Positions 37,458-49,692 of a stretch of DNA of 64,000 nt are shown in pieces (position 1 is the first letter of the stretch; each line of letters starts with the position of its first letter). The notes beneath the pieces are model-generated. The model did not search any database. It had not been told where the DNA came from and saw nothing but the letters and a program-made list of their open reading frames with translations. The DNA is from Alphaproteobacteria bacterium (GTDB lineage Bacteria > Pseudomonadota > Alphaproteobacteria > Kiloniellales > DSM-21159). The DNA is taken from the NCBI GenBank assembly GCA_030433005.1, contig JAUILQ010000019.1, positions 1 to 64,000 on the forward strand, written 5' to 3'. Position numbers and translations under genes: made by a program.

Positions 37458-37684
37458 GACCCGGCCCGGGCTGCGGCCCGGCGGGTTTTCCACAGCGCCG
37501 GCCACAGGCTTATCGCCAGGATCGTCCCCTGAAATCTTCCGTGCCGGGGCATTCCATGCGATCGACGCAGGCGCCATTTCGGTAGTGTTACGATGCGGCG
37601 CGAGCCACGCGGCGGGCCGGCGCGACGGCAGAGACGGTCAGCGCCCCAGGATTCCTTGAAGGACCGTCAGGTCCGGGACGGCGG

Positions 37685-39604
37685 ATGTCCTTCGACCCCA
37701 ACTTTCTCGACCGGCTGCGCGACCAGGTCTCGATCGCCGAGGTGGTGGGACGGCGCGTGCGCCTGACCCGCAAGGGCCGGGAGCACAGCGGACTCTGCCC
37801 GTTCCACAACGAGAAGACGCCGTCCTTCACGGTCAGCGAGGACAAGGGCTTCTACCACTGCTTCGGTTGCGGCGAGCACGGCGACGTCATCGGCTTCGTC
37901 ATGAAGACCGAGGGCCTGAGCTTCCCCGAGGCGGTCGAGAAGCTGGCCGGCGAGGCCAACCTGCCGCTGCCGCGGCGCGACCCGCGCGAGCTGGAGACGC
38001 GCAAGCGCCGCGCCGACCTGCACGAGGCGCTCGAGGAGGCCTGCCGCTGGTTCCAGGAGCAGCTGGAGACGCCGGCCGGCCGCGAGGCGCGCGACTACCT
38101 GGCTGGCCGCGGCCTGTCGCCCGAAACCCTGCGCGCGTTCCGGCTGGGCTTCGCGCCCGACCAGCGCGGGGCGCTGAGGAAGGCGCTGAACGCGCGCGGC
38201 ATCGACGACGCGCTGCTGCTCGAGGCCGGGCTGCTCAAGCAGCCGGAGGGCGGGGCGCCCTTGCGCGACTACTTCTTCAACCGCGTGATCTTTCCGATCC
38301 CCGACCGGCGCGGCCGGGTCATCGCCTTCGGCGGCCGCACCCTGTCGCCCGACGCCAAGCCGAAGTACGTCAACTCCCCGGACTCGCCGCTCTTCCACAA
38401 GGGCCGGGTGCTCTACAACATGGCTCGCGCCCGCCAGGCGGCGCACGACGGCAACGCGCTGATCGTCGCCGAGGGCTACATGGACGTCATCGCGCTCACC
38501 CAGGCCGGCTTTCCCGGCGCCGTCGCGCCGCTCGGCACGGCGGTCACCGAGGAGCAGATCGCCGAGCTCTGGCGCATGGCGCCCGAGCCGGTGCTCTGCC
38601 TGGACGGCGACGCCGCCGGCCAGCGCGCCGCCCAGCGCGCCATCGAGCGCGCGCTGCCGACGCTGCGCCCGGGCTGCTCGCTGAGCTTCGCCACGCTGCC
38701 GGCCGGCGAGGACCCGGACAGCCTGGTCAAGGCGCAGGGGTCGGCGGCCATGTCGCGCGTGCTGGCGGCGGCGCGGCCGCTGTCGGAGATGCTCTGGACC
38801 GGCCGGCTCGCCGCCGGCCGCAGCGACACGCCCGAGCGCCGCGCGGCGCTGCGCCGGGACCTGATGGAGGCGGTCGAGCGCATCCAGGATCCCGGCGTGC
38901 GCCAGGAGTACCGGCAGGAGATGCTGCGCCGCTTCGACGAGGCCTTCGGCTTCCGCCGGCAGCGGCCCGGGAAGGGCGCCTGGGGCGGCGGCCGCGAGGC
39001 CGGGCGGGGCGGGCGCGACCGGCGCTGGGAGCAGCCCGAGCCGCGCCCGGCGCCGCCGCGCCAGTCGCCGGCCCTGCTGCGGCGCCGGCCCGAGCAGGTG
39101 CTGCTGGCACTGGCCATCGCGCATCCGGAGGCGGCCCTCGACCGCGTCGAGGAACTGGCCGCCGCGCCGCTGCAGTCGCCGGACCTCCGGCGGCTGCGCG
39201 AGGCCCTGCTCGACTGGCTCGCCGAGGTCGACCTGGGTGCCGCGGATCTTGACTCCTCCTCGCTCCGGTGCCACCTACGCGGCCAGGGTTTCGCAGGCCT
39301 GCTCGATGGGCTTTTCGCCCCGCAGATCTATCTCCATGAATCGCTTGCCCGCCCCGAGGCGCCGCCACGAGACGTCCGCAAGCGGATCGGCTATTGGATA
39401 CTGCGGGTTCGCGAGGGCGGCGCGGGGGCCCGCGAAGAGAGCGCCGGGACCGGATCCCAGGCCGGAAGCGACGGTCTTTCCGGCGAGGCCGAGGCCGGGA
39501 CGGACCAGCCGTCACGGGCGCAACGGGAGCGGGCGATGGCCGAGGAGAGCACGGCACAGCAGCGCGTCATCGAGCGGTTCGACAGTTCCGAAGTGGCCGA
39601 CTAG
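37685..39604 (+). CDS. dnaG: DNA primase
   Basis: 639 residues. The N-terminal CHC2 zinc finger lies in CPFHNEKTPSF...FYHCFGCGEHGDV, the catalytic core has a TOPRIM domain (LIVAEGYMDVIAL, CLDGDAAGQRAAQRA), and a Pro/Arg/Gly-rich linker leads to the C-terminal helicase-binding part. It makes RNA primers for replication. rpoD follows after about 100 bases, the classical macromolecular-synthesis order. Confidence 0.97.
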   Translation: MSFDPNFLDRLRDQVSIAEVVGRRVRLTRKGREHSGLCPFHNEKTPSFTVSEDKGFYHCFGCGEHGDVIGFVMKTEGLSFPEAVEKLAGEANLPLPRRDPRELETRKRRADLHEALEEACRWFQEQLETPAGREARDYLAGRGLSPETLRAFRLGFAPDQRGALRKALNARGIDDALLLEAGLLKQPEGGAPLRDYFFNRVIFPIPDRRGRVIAFGGRTLSPDAKPKYVNSPDSPLFHKGRVLYNMARARQAAHDGNALIVAEGYMDVIALTQAGFPGAVAPLGTAVTEEQIAELWRMAPEPVLCLDGDAAGQRAAQRAIERALPTLRPGCSLSFATLPAGEDPDSLVKAQGSAAMSRVLAAARPLSEMLWTGRLAAGRSDTPERRAALRRDLMEAVERIQDPGVRQEYRQEMLRRFDEAFGFRRQRPGKGAWGGGREAGRGGRDRRWEQPEPRPAPPRQSPALLRRRPEQVLLALAIAHPEAALDRVEELAAAPLQSPDLRRLREALLDWLAEVDLGAADLDSSSLRCHLRGQGFAGLLDGLFAPQIYLHESLARPEAPPRDVRKRIGYWILRVREGGAGAREESAGTGSQAGSDGLSGEAEAGTDQPSRAQRERAMAEESTAQQRVIERFDSSEVAD

Positions 39605-39703
39605 CGGGGCCCGGCCCGGCCCCATGGTCGGTTTTTTGCGTCGCGGACCGGCGGCGGGGGTGAGCAGGGCCAGCGAGTGGTGTCCAGGATGGAAGGGACA
39701 GTG

Positions 39704-41665
<1,962 letters not shown>

Positions 41666-41713
41666 AAGGCTCTCGAGTCCGGATGAAGATCCGGGACGGG
41701 AAAGGCACCTGAA

Positions 41714-41750
41714 AGGGGGCCGCGGGGTTCAGCCTCCGCGGCCCTTTCTC
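41714..41750 (+). terminator. Rho-independent terminator of rpoD
   Basis: GGGCCGCGG (41717-41725) pairs perfectly with CCGCGGCCC (41736-41744) across a 10-base loop, followed by TTTCTC. Confidence 0.8.
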
Positions 41751-41801
41751 GTTGGTGCGGTGGCCGGCGAGGGCGGCCGGCGCGCGCTCCCTCCCGGGCC
41801 T

Positions 41802-43103
41802 TCAGGCTTCCGGAGCGCGCGCCCGGTTCAGGATCTGGTAAAGCAGGATGGCGCCGAAGGTCGCGGTGCCGATGCCGCCCAGGGTGAAGCCGAAGATGTC
41901 GACGGCGAGGTCGCCGGCGCCGGCGACCAGCGCGACGCCGACGACGATCAGGTTGATCGGCTTCGAGAAGTCGACCCCGGCCTCGACCCAGATCCGGCCC
42001 GCCGTCGCCGTGATCAGGCCGAAGACGACGAAGGAGAGGCCGCCGACCACCGGGCCGGGGATCGCCAGGATCAGCTGGCCGAACTTCGGCGAGAAGCCGA
42101 GCAGGATGGCGACCAGGGCGGCGGCGACGAAGACCAGGCTGGAGTAGATCCGGGTCACCGCCATGACGCCGATGTTCTCGGCGTAGGTCGTGACGCCGGT
42201 GCCGCCGCCGCTCGCCGAGACCATGGTGGCGACGGCGTCGCCGACGAAGGCGCGGCCGAGCCAGCGGTCGAGGCTGCGCCCGGTCATCGCGCCGATCGCC
42301 TTGACGTGCCCCAGGTTCTCGGCGACCAGGATCACCGCCACGGGCGCGATCAGCGCCATGGCCTCGGCCTCGAAGCGCGGCGCGGTGAAGGCCGGCCAGC
42401 CGATCCAGTCGGCGCCGGCGACGCCCGAGAGGTCGAGCGGCGCGCCCAGGCCGAAGGCCTCGGTCAGCACGACGAAGAGCAGGGTGCCGGCAACGGCGCC
42501 GAGGATGATCGAGAGCCGGCGCGCCAAGCCGCGCCCGTAGACCGCGATGGCGGCGACCGCGAGCACGGTGAACAGCCCGACCGCGGTGTCGAAGCCGCTG
42601 GCGGAGATGCCCTGCACGGCGATCGGCGCCAGGTTGAGCCCGATCGCCGCGATCACCGCGCCGGTCACGACCGGCGGCATCAGCGCCTCGAGCCAGCGGT
42701 GCCCGGCCGCCATCACGGCGAGGCCGATCACCAGGTAGAGCGCGCCGGCCGCGACGATGCCGCCGAGCGCGACGGCGATGTTCGGATTGGGCCCGCTGCC
42801 GGCATAGGCGGTCGCGGCGATGACCACGGCGATGAGGGAGAAGCTGGAACCGAGGTAGCTCGGCACCCGGCCGCCGACGGCCAGGAAGAAGATCAGCGTG
42901 CCGACGCCGGAGAACAGGATCGCGACGTTCGGGTCGAAGCCCATCAGCAGCGGCGCCAGCACGGTCGCGCCGAACATCGCGACCACGTGCTGCACCCCCA
43001 TGACCAGGGTCTGGCCCCAGCCCAGCCGCTCCTCCGGCATGACCGTGCCGCCGTCGCTGCGCCGCCAGCGCGGCAGCCGGCCGCCGTCTTCCTTGCCCGT
43101 CAT
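41802..43103 (-). CDS. NCS2 family uracil/xanthine permease
   Basis: A 433-residue membrane protein with about 14 hydrophobic segments and the UraA-like motifs [33 protein letters not shown] (substrate Glu helix), [20 protein letters not shown], and [16 protein letters not shown]. These favour the uracil/RutG branch over the purine branch. It imports a nucleobase by proton symport. It is convergent with rpoD and stands alone. Confidence 0.85.
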   Translation of the reverse strand: MTGKEDGGRLPRWRRSDGGTVMPEERLGWGQTLVMGVQHVVAMFGATVLAPLLMGFDPNVAILFSGVGTLIFFLAVGGRVPSYLGSSFSLIAVVIAATAYAGSGPNPNIAVALGGIVAAGALYLVIGLAVMAAGHRWLEALMPPVVTGAVIAAIGLNLAPIAVQGISASGFDTAVGLFTVLAVAAIAVYGRGLARRLSIILGAVAGTLLFVVLTEAFGLGAPLDLSGVAGADWIGWPAFTAPRFEAEAMALIAPVAVILVAENLGHVKAIGAMTGRSLDRWLGRAFVGDAVATMVSASGGGTGVTTYAENIGVMAVTRIYSSLVFVAAALVAILLGFSPKFGQLILAIPGPVVGGLSFVVFGLITATAGRIWVEAGVDFSKPINLIVVGVALVAGAGDLAVDIFGFTLGGIGTATFGAILLYQILNRARAPEA

Positions 43104-43249
43104 GCGACAGCTCCCCCTGCTCGCCCGCGCTTCGCCCCCGCGCCGCTCCAGGTAGCGCGCCCGGCCGGCGGAGTCCAACGTGCCGGCCCGCCGCCGCGCC
43201 TCTGCAGCCTTGATCGCCGCGCGGAAGCCTTCAGAATGCGCCCCGCTGG

Positions 43250-43325
43250 GGGCCCGTAGCTCAACGGTCAGAGCGGACCGCTCATAACGGTTTGGTTGCA
43301 GGTTCGAGTCCTGCCGGGCCCACCA
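43250..43325 (+). tRNA. tRNA with CAT anticodon (Met or Ile2)
   Basis: 76 bases with a full cloverleaf. The acceptor stem GGGCCCG/CGGGCCC is followed by discriminator A and an encoded CCA. The anticodon arm is CCG-CTCATAA-CGG with CAT at 43283-43285, and the T arm is GCAGG-TTCGAGT-CCTGC. CAT anticodons serve elongator Met, initiator Met or lysidine-modified Ile2. The paired first base rules against the initiator, but Met and Ile2 cannot be separated by eye. An AT-rich insertion lies downstream. Confidence 0.92.
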
Positions 43326-43406
43326 CCAGCGAACCCGCGCATTCCGACTGTAGCTGCCTCCATAAGGTGCCCCTTGGGCGCATAACTTGCCTCGATCCGA
43401 TCTTAC

Positions 43407-43419
43407 GCGCCGAATCGAG
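43407..43419 (+). repeat. 13-bp direct repeat, left copy
   Basis: GCGCCGAATCGAG, repeated exactly at 44253-44265. The two copies are 846 bases apart and flank the AT-rich segment, as expected for a target-site or attachment-site duplication. Confidence 0.55.
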
Positions 43420-43696
43420 TGACAGAGCGCCACAGCAGCCGCGAGGCGACTGAAGCTCGGACGGGGACGTTCGAGTCCGCATTTGCCGGGCAAGGGCGTG
43501 AGATCGCATTTGATGTCCCGACCGAAAGGGGATCCAGTGCCGGAAGTCGAGTCCCGCTCGACGCTTCAGGCACTCCAGTCGGTGCAGGCGTCCGGCTAAG
43601 CCGTTTCGCAGCGGGGGTGCCAATCAATGACACGGCGACCTATACTTCTGACGACGACGATACGTGGCGTCGTTCCGGCCTTTGGATGGGGAAGAA

Positions 43697-43933
43697 ATGA
43701 AGGATATTGTTGAGCTAATAGCGATAGTGTCCATGGTTACAACAGCGTATTTCTATTTGAAGTGTGTGCTTTTTGGTAATACGCGAGAGCCGACTCTTGC
43801 TGATTATATTCTTTCCCCTGTCAGCTTTGTTTTTTTGCCCGTTCAGGGGAGGGCTGCGATTAAGTGGAGGAGGCTATTCTGGATTTTTGGAACACTTACC
43901 TTTTTCCTTATCATTATCAGCTTCATTCTATAA
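43697..43933 (+). CDS. Hypothetical small membrane protein in the AT-rich insertion
   Basis: A 78-residue protein with hydrophobic segments at about residues 4-25, 38-50 and 58-78. It has no recognisable family. AT-rich codons (TTT, ATA, AAT) contrast sharply with every neighbouring gene, implying recent acquisition. GGGGAAG stands upstream of ATG 43697 at usable spacing, which supports translation. Confidence 0.45.
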   Translation: MKDIVELIAIVSMVTTAYFYLKCVLFGNTREPTLADYILSPVSFVFLPVQGRAAIKWRRLFWIFGTLTFFLIIISFIL

Positions 43934-44252
43934 GGGCTAGTTTAAGATACTACATATTTGTTCCGATGTTCATTGTATTGTGGTCTTCTCGCAGATATAA
44001 TTGCAAATTATCTCTCACTGTATTTGATTTCCGGTGACCAATTTTTCGTTACATTTATATCCGGAAAGTTTGGGTTTTCCCTTTCTAAAGACATCCAGGG
44101 TATTGCCTCTCCTGGAAGGAGATGGTGTATTCTCGGAGCGATGGCAAAATCTCTGGACGCGATAACAGTAGAGGCTGTGGTGTTCGCAGTTGGTTTCCCG
44201 ATACTACGACATGATCTTGTACATCCGCGAGATCAATATAGGGGCGCCTGAT

Positions 44253-44265
44253 GCGCCGAATCGAG
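44253..44265 (+). repeat. 13-bp direct repeat, right copy
   Basis: Exact copy of GCGCCGAATCGAG from 43407, near the right edge of the AT-rich segment. Confidence 0.55.
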
Positions 44266-44386
44266 GTCGTAGGGGCAATCTATAGGGTTCATCGGTGGCA
44301 AGGTGTGCGTCTATTTTTGCCTTGTAGTTCATTGACATCGATATATACGTAGGATTTCGTTCTGGAATAGATAATACTGGGCGTTC

Positions 44387-45181
44387 TCAATACTGCGGCG
44401 GGCAGGCCAGCGGATAGGTGAGGCCCTTGAAGCCACGGTAGTCTGTCCCTGGCCAGAAGGGGACGACCTGGACCCGTCCTGCCAAGACCTCCTCCTGATG
44501 CAGGGCCATCATCGCCAGGGGATCGACGAGCCGCGCCGAGGGCAGCAGCCAGTAGCGGAAACCCAGGTCCGTCCGCCAGCTCAGCTCGTCCTGGCGCGCG
44601 GCCGGCACCTCATAGACCTCGACATGCAGCTCGGCACGGAACCGCGGATCGTTGCCGGGGTGGCGGACCCGGCCGATCCGGTCGCCCCGGCGGAGTCGGC
44701 TTCCGGCCTCGAGCCGGCCGAGGTCCCGGCGCTGCAGATGATCGAACTCGGTGAAGTAGACGAGCCCGGAATCGGGCAGGCTGAGGTCGCCCGGACTGTG
44801 CACGAGCAGCAGGTTCCAGTCGTCGCCCCAGTCGTGCTCGACGCGCCAGACCGCCCGGACGAGGCCGTCCGCCGGCGCGATCACGAGGTCGCCGAAATCG
44901 CCGAGATCGATGCCCTCGTGCGGCTCCGGCCTGGGCGATCCGTCGAGGTCTGTCGGATCGCCGAAGAGCGAGGAGATCCGGCCGCACCCGAGGTCCGCTG
45001 GATAGGCCGGCGTCAGCGCGTCCCGCGCCGGCTGCTCCCACGCCAGCCTCACAGCCGTTTCTGCGGGGGCGGCCGGGCCGGTCGGCCAGACGGTACAGAG
45101 GGTCGCGGCCAGGAGCCCGGCTGCCAGGCCCAGCCGGCCTTTCCGGCCCCGCTGCCGGCTCCGGTTCAGCCGCTTCCTCAT
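44387..45181 (-). CDS. M23-type peptidase homologue with altered active site
   Basis: 264 residues with a basic N-terminus and a signal/anchor at about 17-41. The M23 metal ligands H88 and D92 lie in the HEGIDLG motif, and H186 in AELHVEVYE is the third ligand. The usual catalytic first His of the H-x-H pair is replaced by E184, though H148 (FDHLQ) matches the other active-site His. It may be a degenerate, regulatory or substrate-binding homologue, as with EnvC-like activators. The gene follows the L,D-transpeptidase at a 10-base gap, so both act on the cell wall. Confidence 0.75.
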   Translation of the reverse strand: MRKRLNRSRQRGRKGRLGLAAGLLAATLCTVWPTGPAAPAETAVRLAWEQPARDALTPAYPADLGCGRISSLFGDPTDLDGSPRPEPHEGIDLGDFGDLVIAPADGLVRAVWRVEHDWGDDWNLLLVHSPGDLSLPDSGLVYFTEFDHLQRRDLGRLEAGSRLRRGDRIGRVRHPGNDPRFRAELHVEVYEVPAARQDELSWRTDLGFRYWLLPSARLVDPLAMMALHQEEVLAGRVQVVPFWPGTDYRGFKGLTYPLACPPQY

Positions 45182-45191
45182 TGAGGGCGGC

Positions 45192-46466
45192 TCACCCGGC
45201 CCAGGCTTCGGCCGGGCAGGACCCTCCGGTCAACTCCAGGCCCGACTGCTCGGCTCCGGCCTGGGCCAGTTCGCCGGCCTGCCGGTCGCGGCCGTAGACG
45301 TCGTCGCGGAAGTTGACGATGCCGTTCTCCTCGACCCAGGCGGTGTCGTAGACGATGTGCAGCGGCAGCGGTCGCGAAAGCCGGACGCGCTCGGTGCGGC
45401 CGCTGGCCACGACGGCCTCGATGCGCTCGGCCGGCCAGTCCGGGTCGCCGCGCAGCAGCCGGCGCGCCAGGTCGAGCGCGTCGGCGACGCGTACGCAGCC
45501 GTGGCTGAGGAAGCGCTCGGCGCGCTCGAACAGCCGGGGGCTGCTGGTGTCGTGCAGGTAGACGCTGTAGGGATTGTCGAACAGGAACTTGACTCGGCCG
45601 AGCGGGTTGTTCGGACCCGGCGCCTGGCGCAGCAGGCCGTCGACCCATTCCATGTCGTGCCTGGCCAGGTAGTCGGGGTCCCGCTCGATCTTGGGCAGCA
45701 GCTCGAGGCGCAGGATGCGCGGCGGCACGGTCCAGGTCGGGTTGAACTCCAGGCGGTCGATCAGCCCCTCGAGGCTCGGCGTCTCCCAGTCCGGCCGGCC
45801 GACGATCGCCGGGCGCTCGACCGTCGGTCGCCCGGGCTCGACCAGGCGGTAGCGCGCCGCGGCGACGTTGACGACGAGGTAGCGCTCGCCCCAATCGCGC
45901 GCCTCGCGCTCGAGGCGGCGCAGGTTCAGCTCGAGCGTGGCGATGCGCGCCCCGACCGGCCGGTTGAGCGCCGCCAGCGTCCGGCGCCCGACGATGCCGT
46001 CGACCGCCAGCCCGTGGCGCGCCTGGAAGCGGCGCACCGACGAGTCCAGGGCCGCGTCGAACGGCGCCGTCGCGGCGGCCGTCTCGTCGAGGTCGCCGGT
46101 CGCCTGCAGGCGTCGCCGCAGCAGCGCGACCCGCGCGCCCTCGGCGCCGGCCTCCAGGTTGGGGCCGTCGGGCACGGTCGGCCAGCCGCCGGCGGCCTCG
46201 ATCGCCCGGTAGCGGGCCAGAGCCGCCCGCAGGCGGACCGGCGCGGACGCCGCCTCGACGCTCCCGGGCGACTCCTGGCCCAGTGTCACCGGGGCGGCGT
46301 TGTCGGCGCCACCCGAGGCGACCGCCGGTCCGGGCCGCGGCGCCGCATCGTCGGCGAGGCTGGAGCCCTGGCAGGCGGCGAGAAAGATCGCCAGCAGCAG
46401 GGCGGCACCCCAACCCTGGCGCTGCCGGGGAACCTGGGCAGATCTCGATGGGGCGTTGCACGGCAT
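45192..46466 (-). CDS. L,D-transpeptidase, YkuD domain with peptidoglycan-binding domain
   Basis: 424 residues. A signal sequence at 19-31 ends in a lipobox-like LAAC (C32), so it may be a lipoprotein. A peptidoglycan-binding helix bundle at about 105-165 (LRRRLQATGDL, VRRFQARHGLAVDGIVG) precedes the catalytic domain with H305 and the S-HGC-V-R motif (H322, C324, R326). This matches the LdtD/YcbB class that forms 3-3 cross-links in peptidoglycan. It is likely co-transcribed with the M23 homologue. Confidence 0.87.
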   Translation of the reverse strand: MPCNAPSRSAQVPRQRQGWGAALLLAIFLAACQGSSLADDAAPRPGPAVASGGADNAAPVTLGQESPGSVEAASAPVRLRAALARYRAIEAAGGWPTVPDGPNLEAGAEGARVALLRRRLQATGDLDETAAATAPFDAALDSSVRRFQARHGLAVDGIVGRRTLAALNRPVGARIATLELNLRRLEREARDWGERYLVVNVAAARYRLVEPGRPTVERPAIVGRPDWETPSLEGLIDRLEFNPTWTVPPRILRLELLPKIERDPDYLARHDMEWVDGLLRQAPGPNNPLGRVKFLFDNPYSVYLHDTSSPRLFERAERFLSHGCVRVADALDLARRLLRGDPDWPAERIEAVVASGRTERVRLSRPLPLHIVYDTAWVEENGIVNFRDDVYGRDRQAGELAQAGAEQSGLELTGGSCPAEAWAG

Positions 46467-46717
46467 CGATCGCGAGTCTCCGGTTCGTCTCGGGCCAGTC
46501 GACGGGATCGGAAGGCGCCCGGCGCTGATCTCGATCAGTCGGGACGCGAAAACCGCACGGCCTCCCTCACCCTACGGGACCGCCGCCGGCGCGTCGCCGC
46601 TTGCGAGTCCAGGCGAATTTGCGACCCCTTTCCTTTACGCTCTGGTGTATAGCTTTCGCCGTTTCACCCGGCCGTCGCCCGTCTCGTGCCGGCCATCGCC
46701 CATCGAAGGACCACCCG

Positions 46718-47191
46718 ATGTCGCGTTCCGCGATCCTGGCTGCGACCGCAGCCTGCCTGCTCCTGCTCGCCGGCCCTGCGGCCGGCTCCGCCCAGGCCGC
46801 CTCTTCCCGCAGCACCACCCCCGCGGCGGCCTCGCCCGGCGCACTCGGGCCGCTGCGCGTCGAGCCCCTGGACCGCACGGTCGACGGCTGCTGGAGCAAG
46901 CCCGACCAGGTCGTCGGATACGCCGCCGAGCGCCTCGCCCGCAAGGGCTTCGCACTTCTGCCCGAGGCCGAGGCCGAGGCGGTCGAGGGCGAATCGGTGC
47001 TCTACATCGGCGTCATCGCCGACCGCGTGAACGGCACCTGCTCGGGCAGCCTCTACATCTTCGTGGCCCGCGACAGCTGGCGCGCCGGCGACGCGCACCT
47101 GGTCGGGCCCGACGCCTCGCGCATCTCGGCGCCGAAGACCGCCGACCTGCACGTGCTCGGCCGGGTGCGCAGCTTCATCGAGCGCATGTAG
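46718..47191 (+). CDS. Hypothetical secreted protein
   Basis: 157 residues with a clear signal peptide (MSRSAILAATAACLLLLAGP, cleavage near AQAA). The mature part has two Cys (DGCWSK and GTCSG) that could form a disulfide. No family is recognised. GAAGGA precedes ATG 46718. It is divergent from the L,D-transpeptidase gene over 251 bases, so a role in the envelope is possible but unproven. Confidence 0.7.
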   Translation: MSRSAILAATAACLLLLAGPAAGSAQAASSRSTTPAAASPGALGPLRVEPLDRTVDGCWSKPDQVVGYAAERLARKGFALLPEAEAEAVEGESVLYIGVIADRVNGTCSGSLYIFVARDSWRAGDAHLVGPDASRISAPKTADLHVLGRVRSFIERM

Positions 47192-47209
47192 CGGCGGGGG
47201 AGCGCCGCT
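47190..47209. terminator. Hairpin between the secreted-protein gene and livF
   Basis: AGCGGCG and CGCCGCT form a 7-bp stem with a GGGGAG loop, beginning at the stop codon of the secreted-protein gene. It has no T-run and may serve both convergent genes. Confidence 0.35.
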
Positions 47210-47221
47210 CCGCGGGGCCTC

Positions 47222-47915
<694 letters not shown>

Positions 47916-47923
<8 letters not shown>

Positions 47924-48662
47924 CGCCGTCCCAGGTCCCCAGGTAGATCTCCCTGACCAGGGCGCTGTCCCGCGCCTCGCGCGGCGGCCCGTCGAACACG
48001 ACCTCGCCGTAGTTCAGCACGGTGACCCGGTCGGCGACCTCGAAGGCGAGGTCCATGTCGTGCTCGACGATCACGATGGTCAGCTCCGCCGGCAGGCCGC
48101 GCAGCAGCGCGTGGAAGGCGTGGATGCCGCCCGGCCCGATGCCCGAGGTCGGCTCGTCCATCAGCAGCACCCGCGGCCGCGCGGCCAGGGCCAGGCCGAC
48201 CTCCAGGCGCCGGCGCGCGCCGTAGGGCACGGTGTCGACCGGCACCTCCAGCAGCTCGGTCAGGCCGACGCGCTGGGCGACCTCGTCGACCGCCTCGGCG
48301 ACGCCGCGGTCGCTGAGGCTGTCGGCCCAGGGCGTGCGCGCGCGGCCCTGGGCGCAGGCGGCGGCCAGCGACAGGTTTTCGCGCACGGTCAGGCCGCCGA
48401 ACAGGTTGTTCTTCTGGTAGCTGCGCGCCAGGCCCAGGCGGGCGCGGGCGTCGACGCTGAGGCCGGTGACGTCGCGGCCGTCGATCAGGATCTGCCCGCC
48501 GTCGGCCCTGAGCTCGCCGACCAGCAGGTTGAACAGCGTCGTCTTGCCGGCGCCGTTGGGACCGAGCAGCACGCGCCGCTCGCCGCGCGCGACCTCCAGC
48601 GACACCCGGTTGGTGACGGTCAGCGCGCCGAAGGATTTGCGCAGGTCGCGCGCCTCAAGCAT
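47916..48662 (-). CDS. livG: Branched-chain-type ABC transporter ATP-binding protein LivG
   Basis: 248 residues, with Walker A GPNGAGKTTLFNLLVG, and Walker B VLLMDEPTSGIGPGG. The ABC signature region reads VPYGARRRLEVGLALA, a divergent form in place of LSGGQ-R. It overlaps livM by 8 bases and livF by 8 bases, so the operon is tightly coupled. Confidence 0.9.
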
Positions 48663-49659
48663 GGCCGGTCGTCTCCTCGTCCGGCGCGGGCGTCTCGGGC
48701 GGCGCGCGCCGGGCGGCCCGCCGGCGCTCCCAGAGATGCTCGAGCTGGCCGTAGAGGCCGCGGCCGCCGGCCAGCACCGCGGCGATCAGCACCAGGCCGA
48801 CGACCAGGTGCCAGTGGTCGGTGAAGCGCGAGACCTCGTGCTTCAGGAAGACCAGGACGCCGGCGCCGAGCGCCGCGCCGACCAGCGTGCCGAGGCCGCC
48901 GAGGATGACCATGATCAGCAGCTCGCCGGAGACCGTCCAGTGCAGCAGGCCCGGCGAGATGTACATCGTGTGCTGGGCGGCGAGCGCGCCGGCGAGGCCG
49001 GCGAGCGCGCCCGAGACGCCGAAGGCCGCCGCCTTGTGGCGCCAGACCGGCAGGCCGAGCACGCGCATGCGCGCCTCGTTGGCGCGGATGCCGACCAGGG
49101 TGCGCCCGAAGCCGGAGCGCAGCAGCGCCGCCGAGACCGCGTAGGCGAGCAGTGCCAGGGCCAGGCAGGTCAGCGCGAAGGTCAGGGAGTCGTTGAGGTC
49201 GAGGCCGAGCGCCGAGGCGTCGAGCCGCGGCACGCCGGGCAGGCCGTCGTTGCCGCCGAACACCGGGCTTTCGAAGAGGTAGGCGTAGGCCATCTGCCCG
49301 AAGGCCAGGGTCGCCATGATGAAGAAGATGCCGTGGGTGCGCGCGGTCACCGCGCCGATCGCCCAGGCGAAGAGCGCGCCGCCGCCGACCGCCATCGCGA
49401 GGCCGGCCGGCGCGCCCCAGCCGAGCAGCACGGTCGCCGAGCCGAAGGCGTAGGCGCCGACGCCGTAGAGCGCGCCGTGGCACAGCGAGATCATGCCGCC
49501 GTAGCCGGCGACCAGGTCGAGGGCGATCGCCAGGATCGCCAGGATCGCGACCTCGGTCAGCAGTTCCAGCCCGAAGAAGCCGGTCGACAGGCCGTAGGCC
49601 ACGGCGAGCCCGGCGAGCAGCAGCACCGTGGCGGTCTTGAGCGGCGTCTGGTGGAACAT
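48655..49659 (-). CDS. livM: Branched-chain-type ABC transporter permease LivM
   Basis: 334 residues with about 8-10 transmembrane segments. Landmarks are GYGGMISLCHGALYGVGAY and the cytoplasmic coupling loop RANEARMRVLGLPVWRHK, both characteristic of LivM-type permeases. It sits 33 bases after livH on the same strand. Confidence 0.9.
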   Translation of the reverse strand: MFHQTPLKTATVLLLAGLAVAYGLSTGFFGLELLTEVAILAILAIALDLVAGYGGMISLCHGALYGVGAYAFGSATVLLGWGAPAGLAMAVGGGALFAWAIGAVTARTHGIFFIMATLAFGQMAYAYLFESPVFGGNDGLPGVPRLDASALGLDLNDSLTFALTCLALALLAYAVSAALLRSGFGRTLVGIRANEARMRVLGLPVWRHKAAAFGVSGALAGLAGALAAQHTMYISPGLLHWTVSGELLIMVILGGLGTLVGAALGAGVLVFLKHEVSRFTDHWHLVVGLVLIAAVLAGGRGLYGQLEHLWERRRAARRAPPETPAPDEETTGHA

Positions 49660-49692
49660 CGCGGGGGGGCCTGGGGGTCCGGGTGCCTGTGC

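Larger units (their letters stand above)
43326..44386. other. AT-rich insertion next to the tRNA
   Basis: The DNA from about 43690 to 44390 is conspicuously AT-rich compared with the flanks, and contains one plausible small gene. The block 43326-43690 is closer to average composition and has no convincing gene. A 13-bp direct repeat brackets most of the segment, and a 10-bp piece of the tRNA T-arm (GTTCGAGTCC) recurs at 43469. No integrase was found. Short ORFs at 43958-44251 lack a good start and are not called. Confidence 0.6.

Noticed and set aside
37487-37495. DnaA-box-like TTTTCCACA ahead of dnaG
   Set aside because: A single, imperfect match without a cluster or DNA-unwinding element does not support an origin.
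43958-44251. 97-residue ORF in the AT-rich insertion
   Set aside because: It starts at a TTG with no ribosome-binding site and the protein has mixed features with no family; stop-free by chance is plausible.
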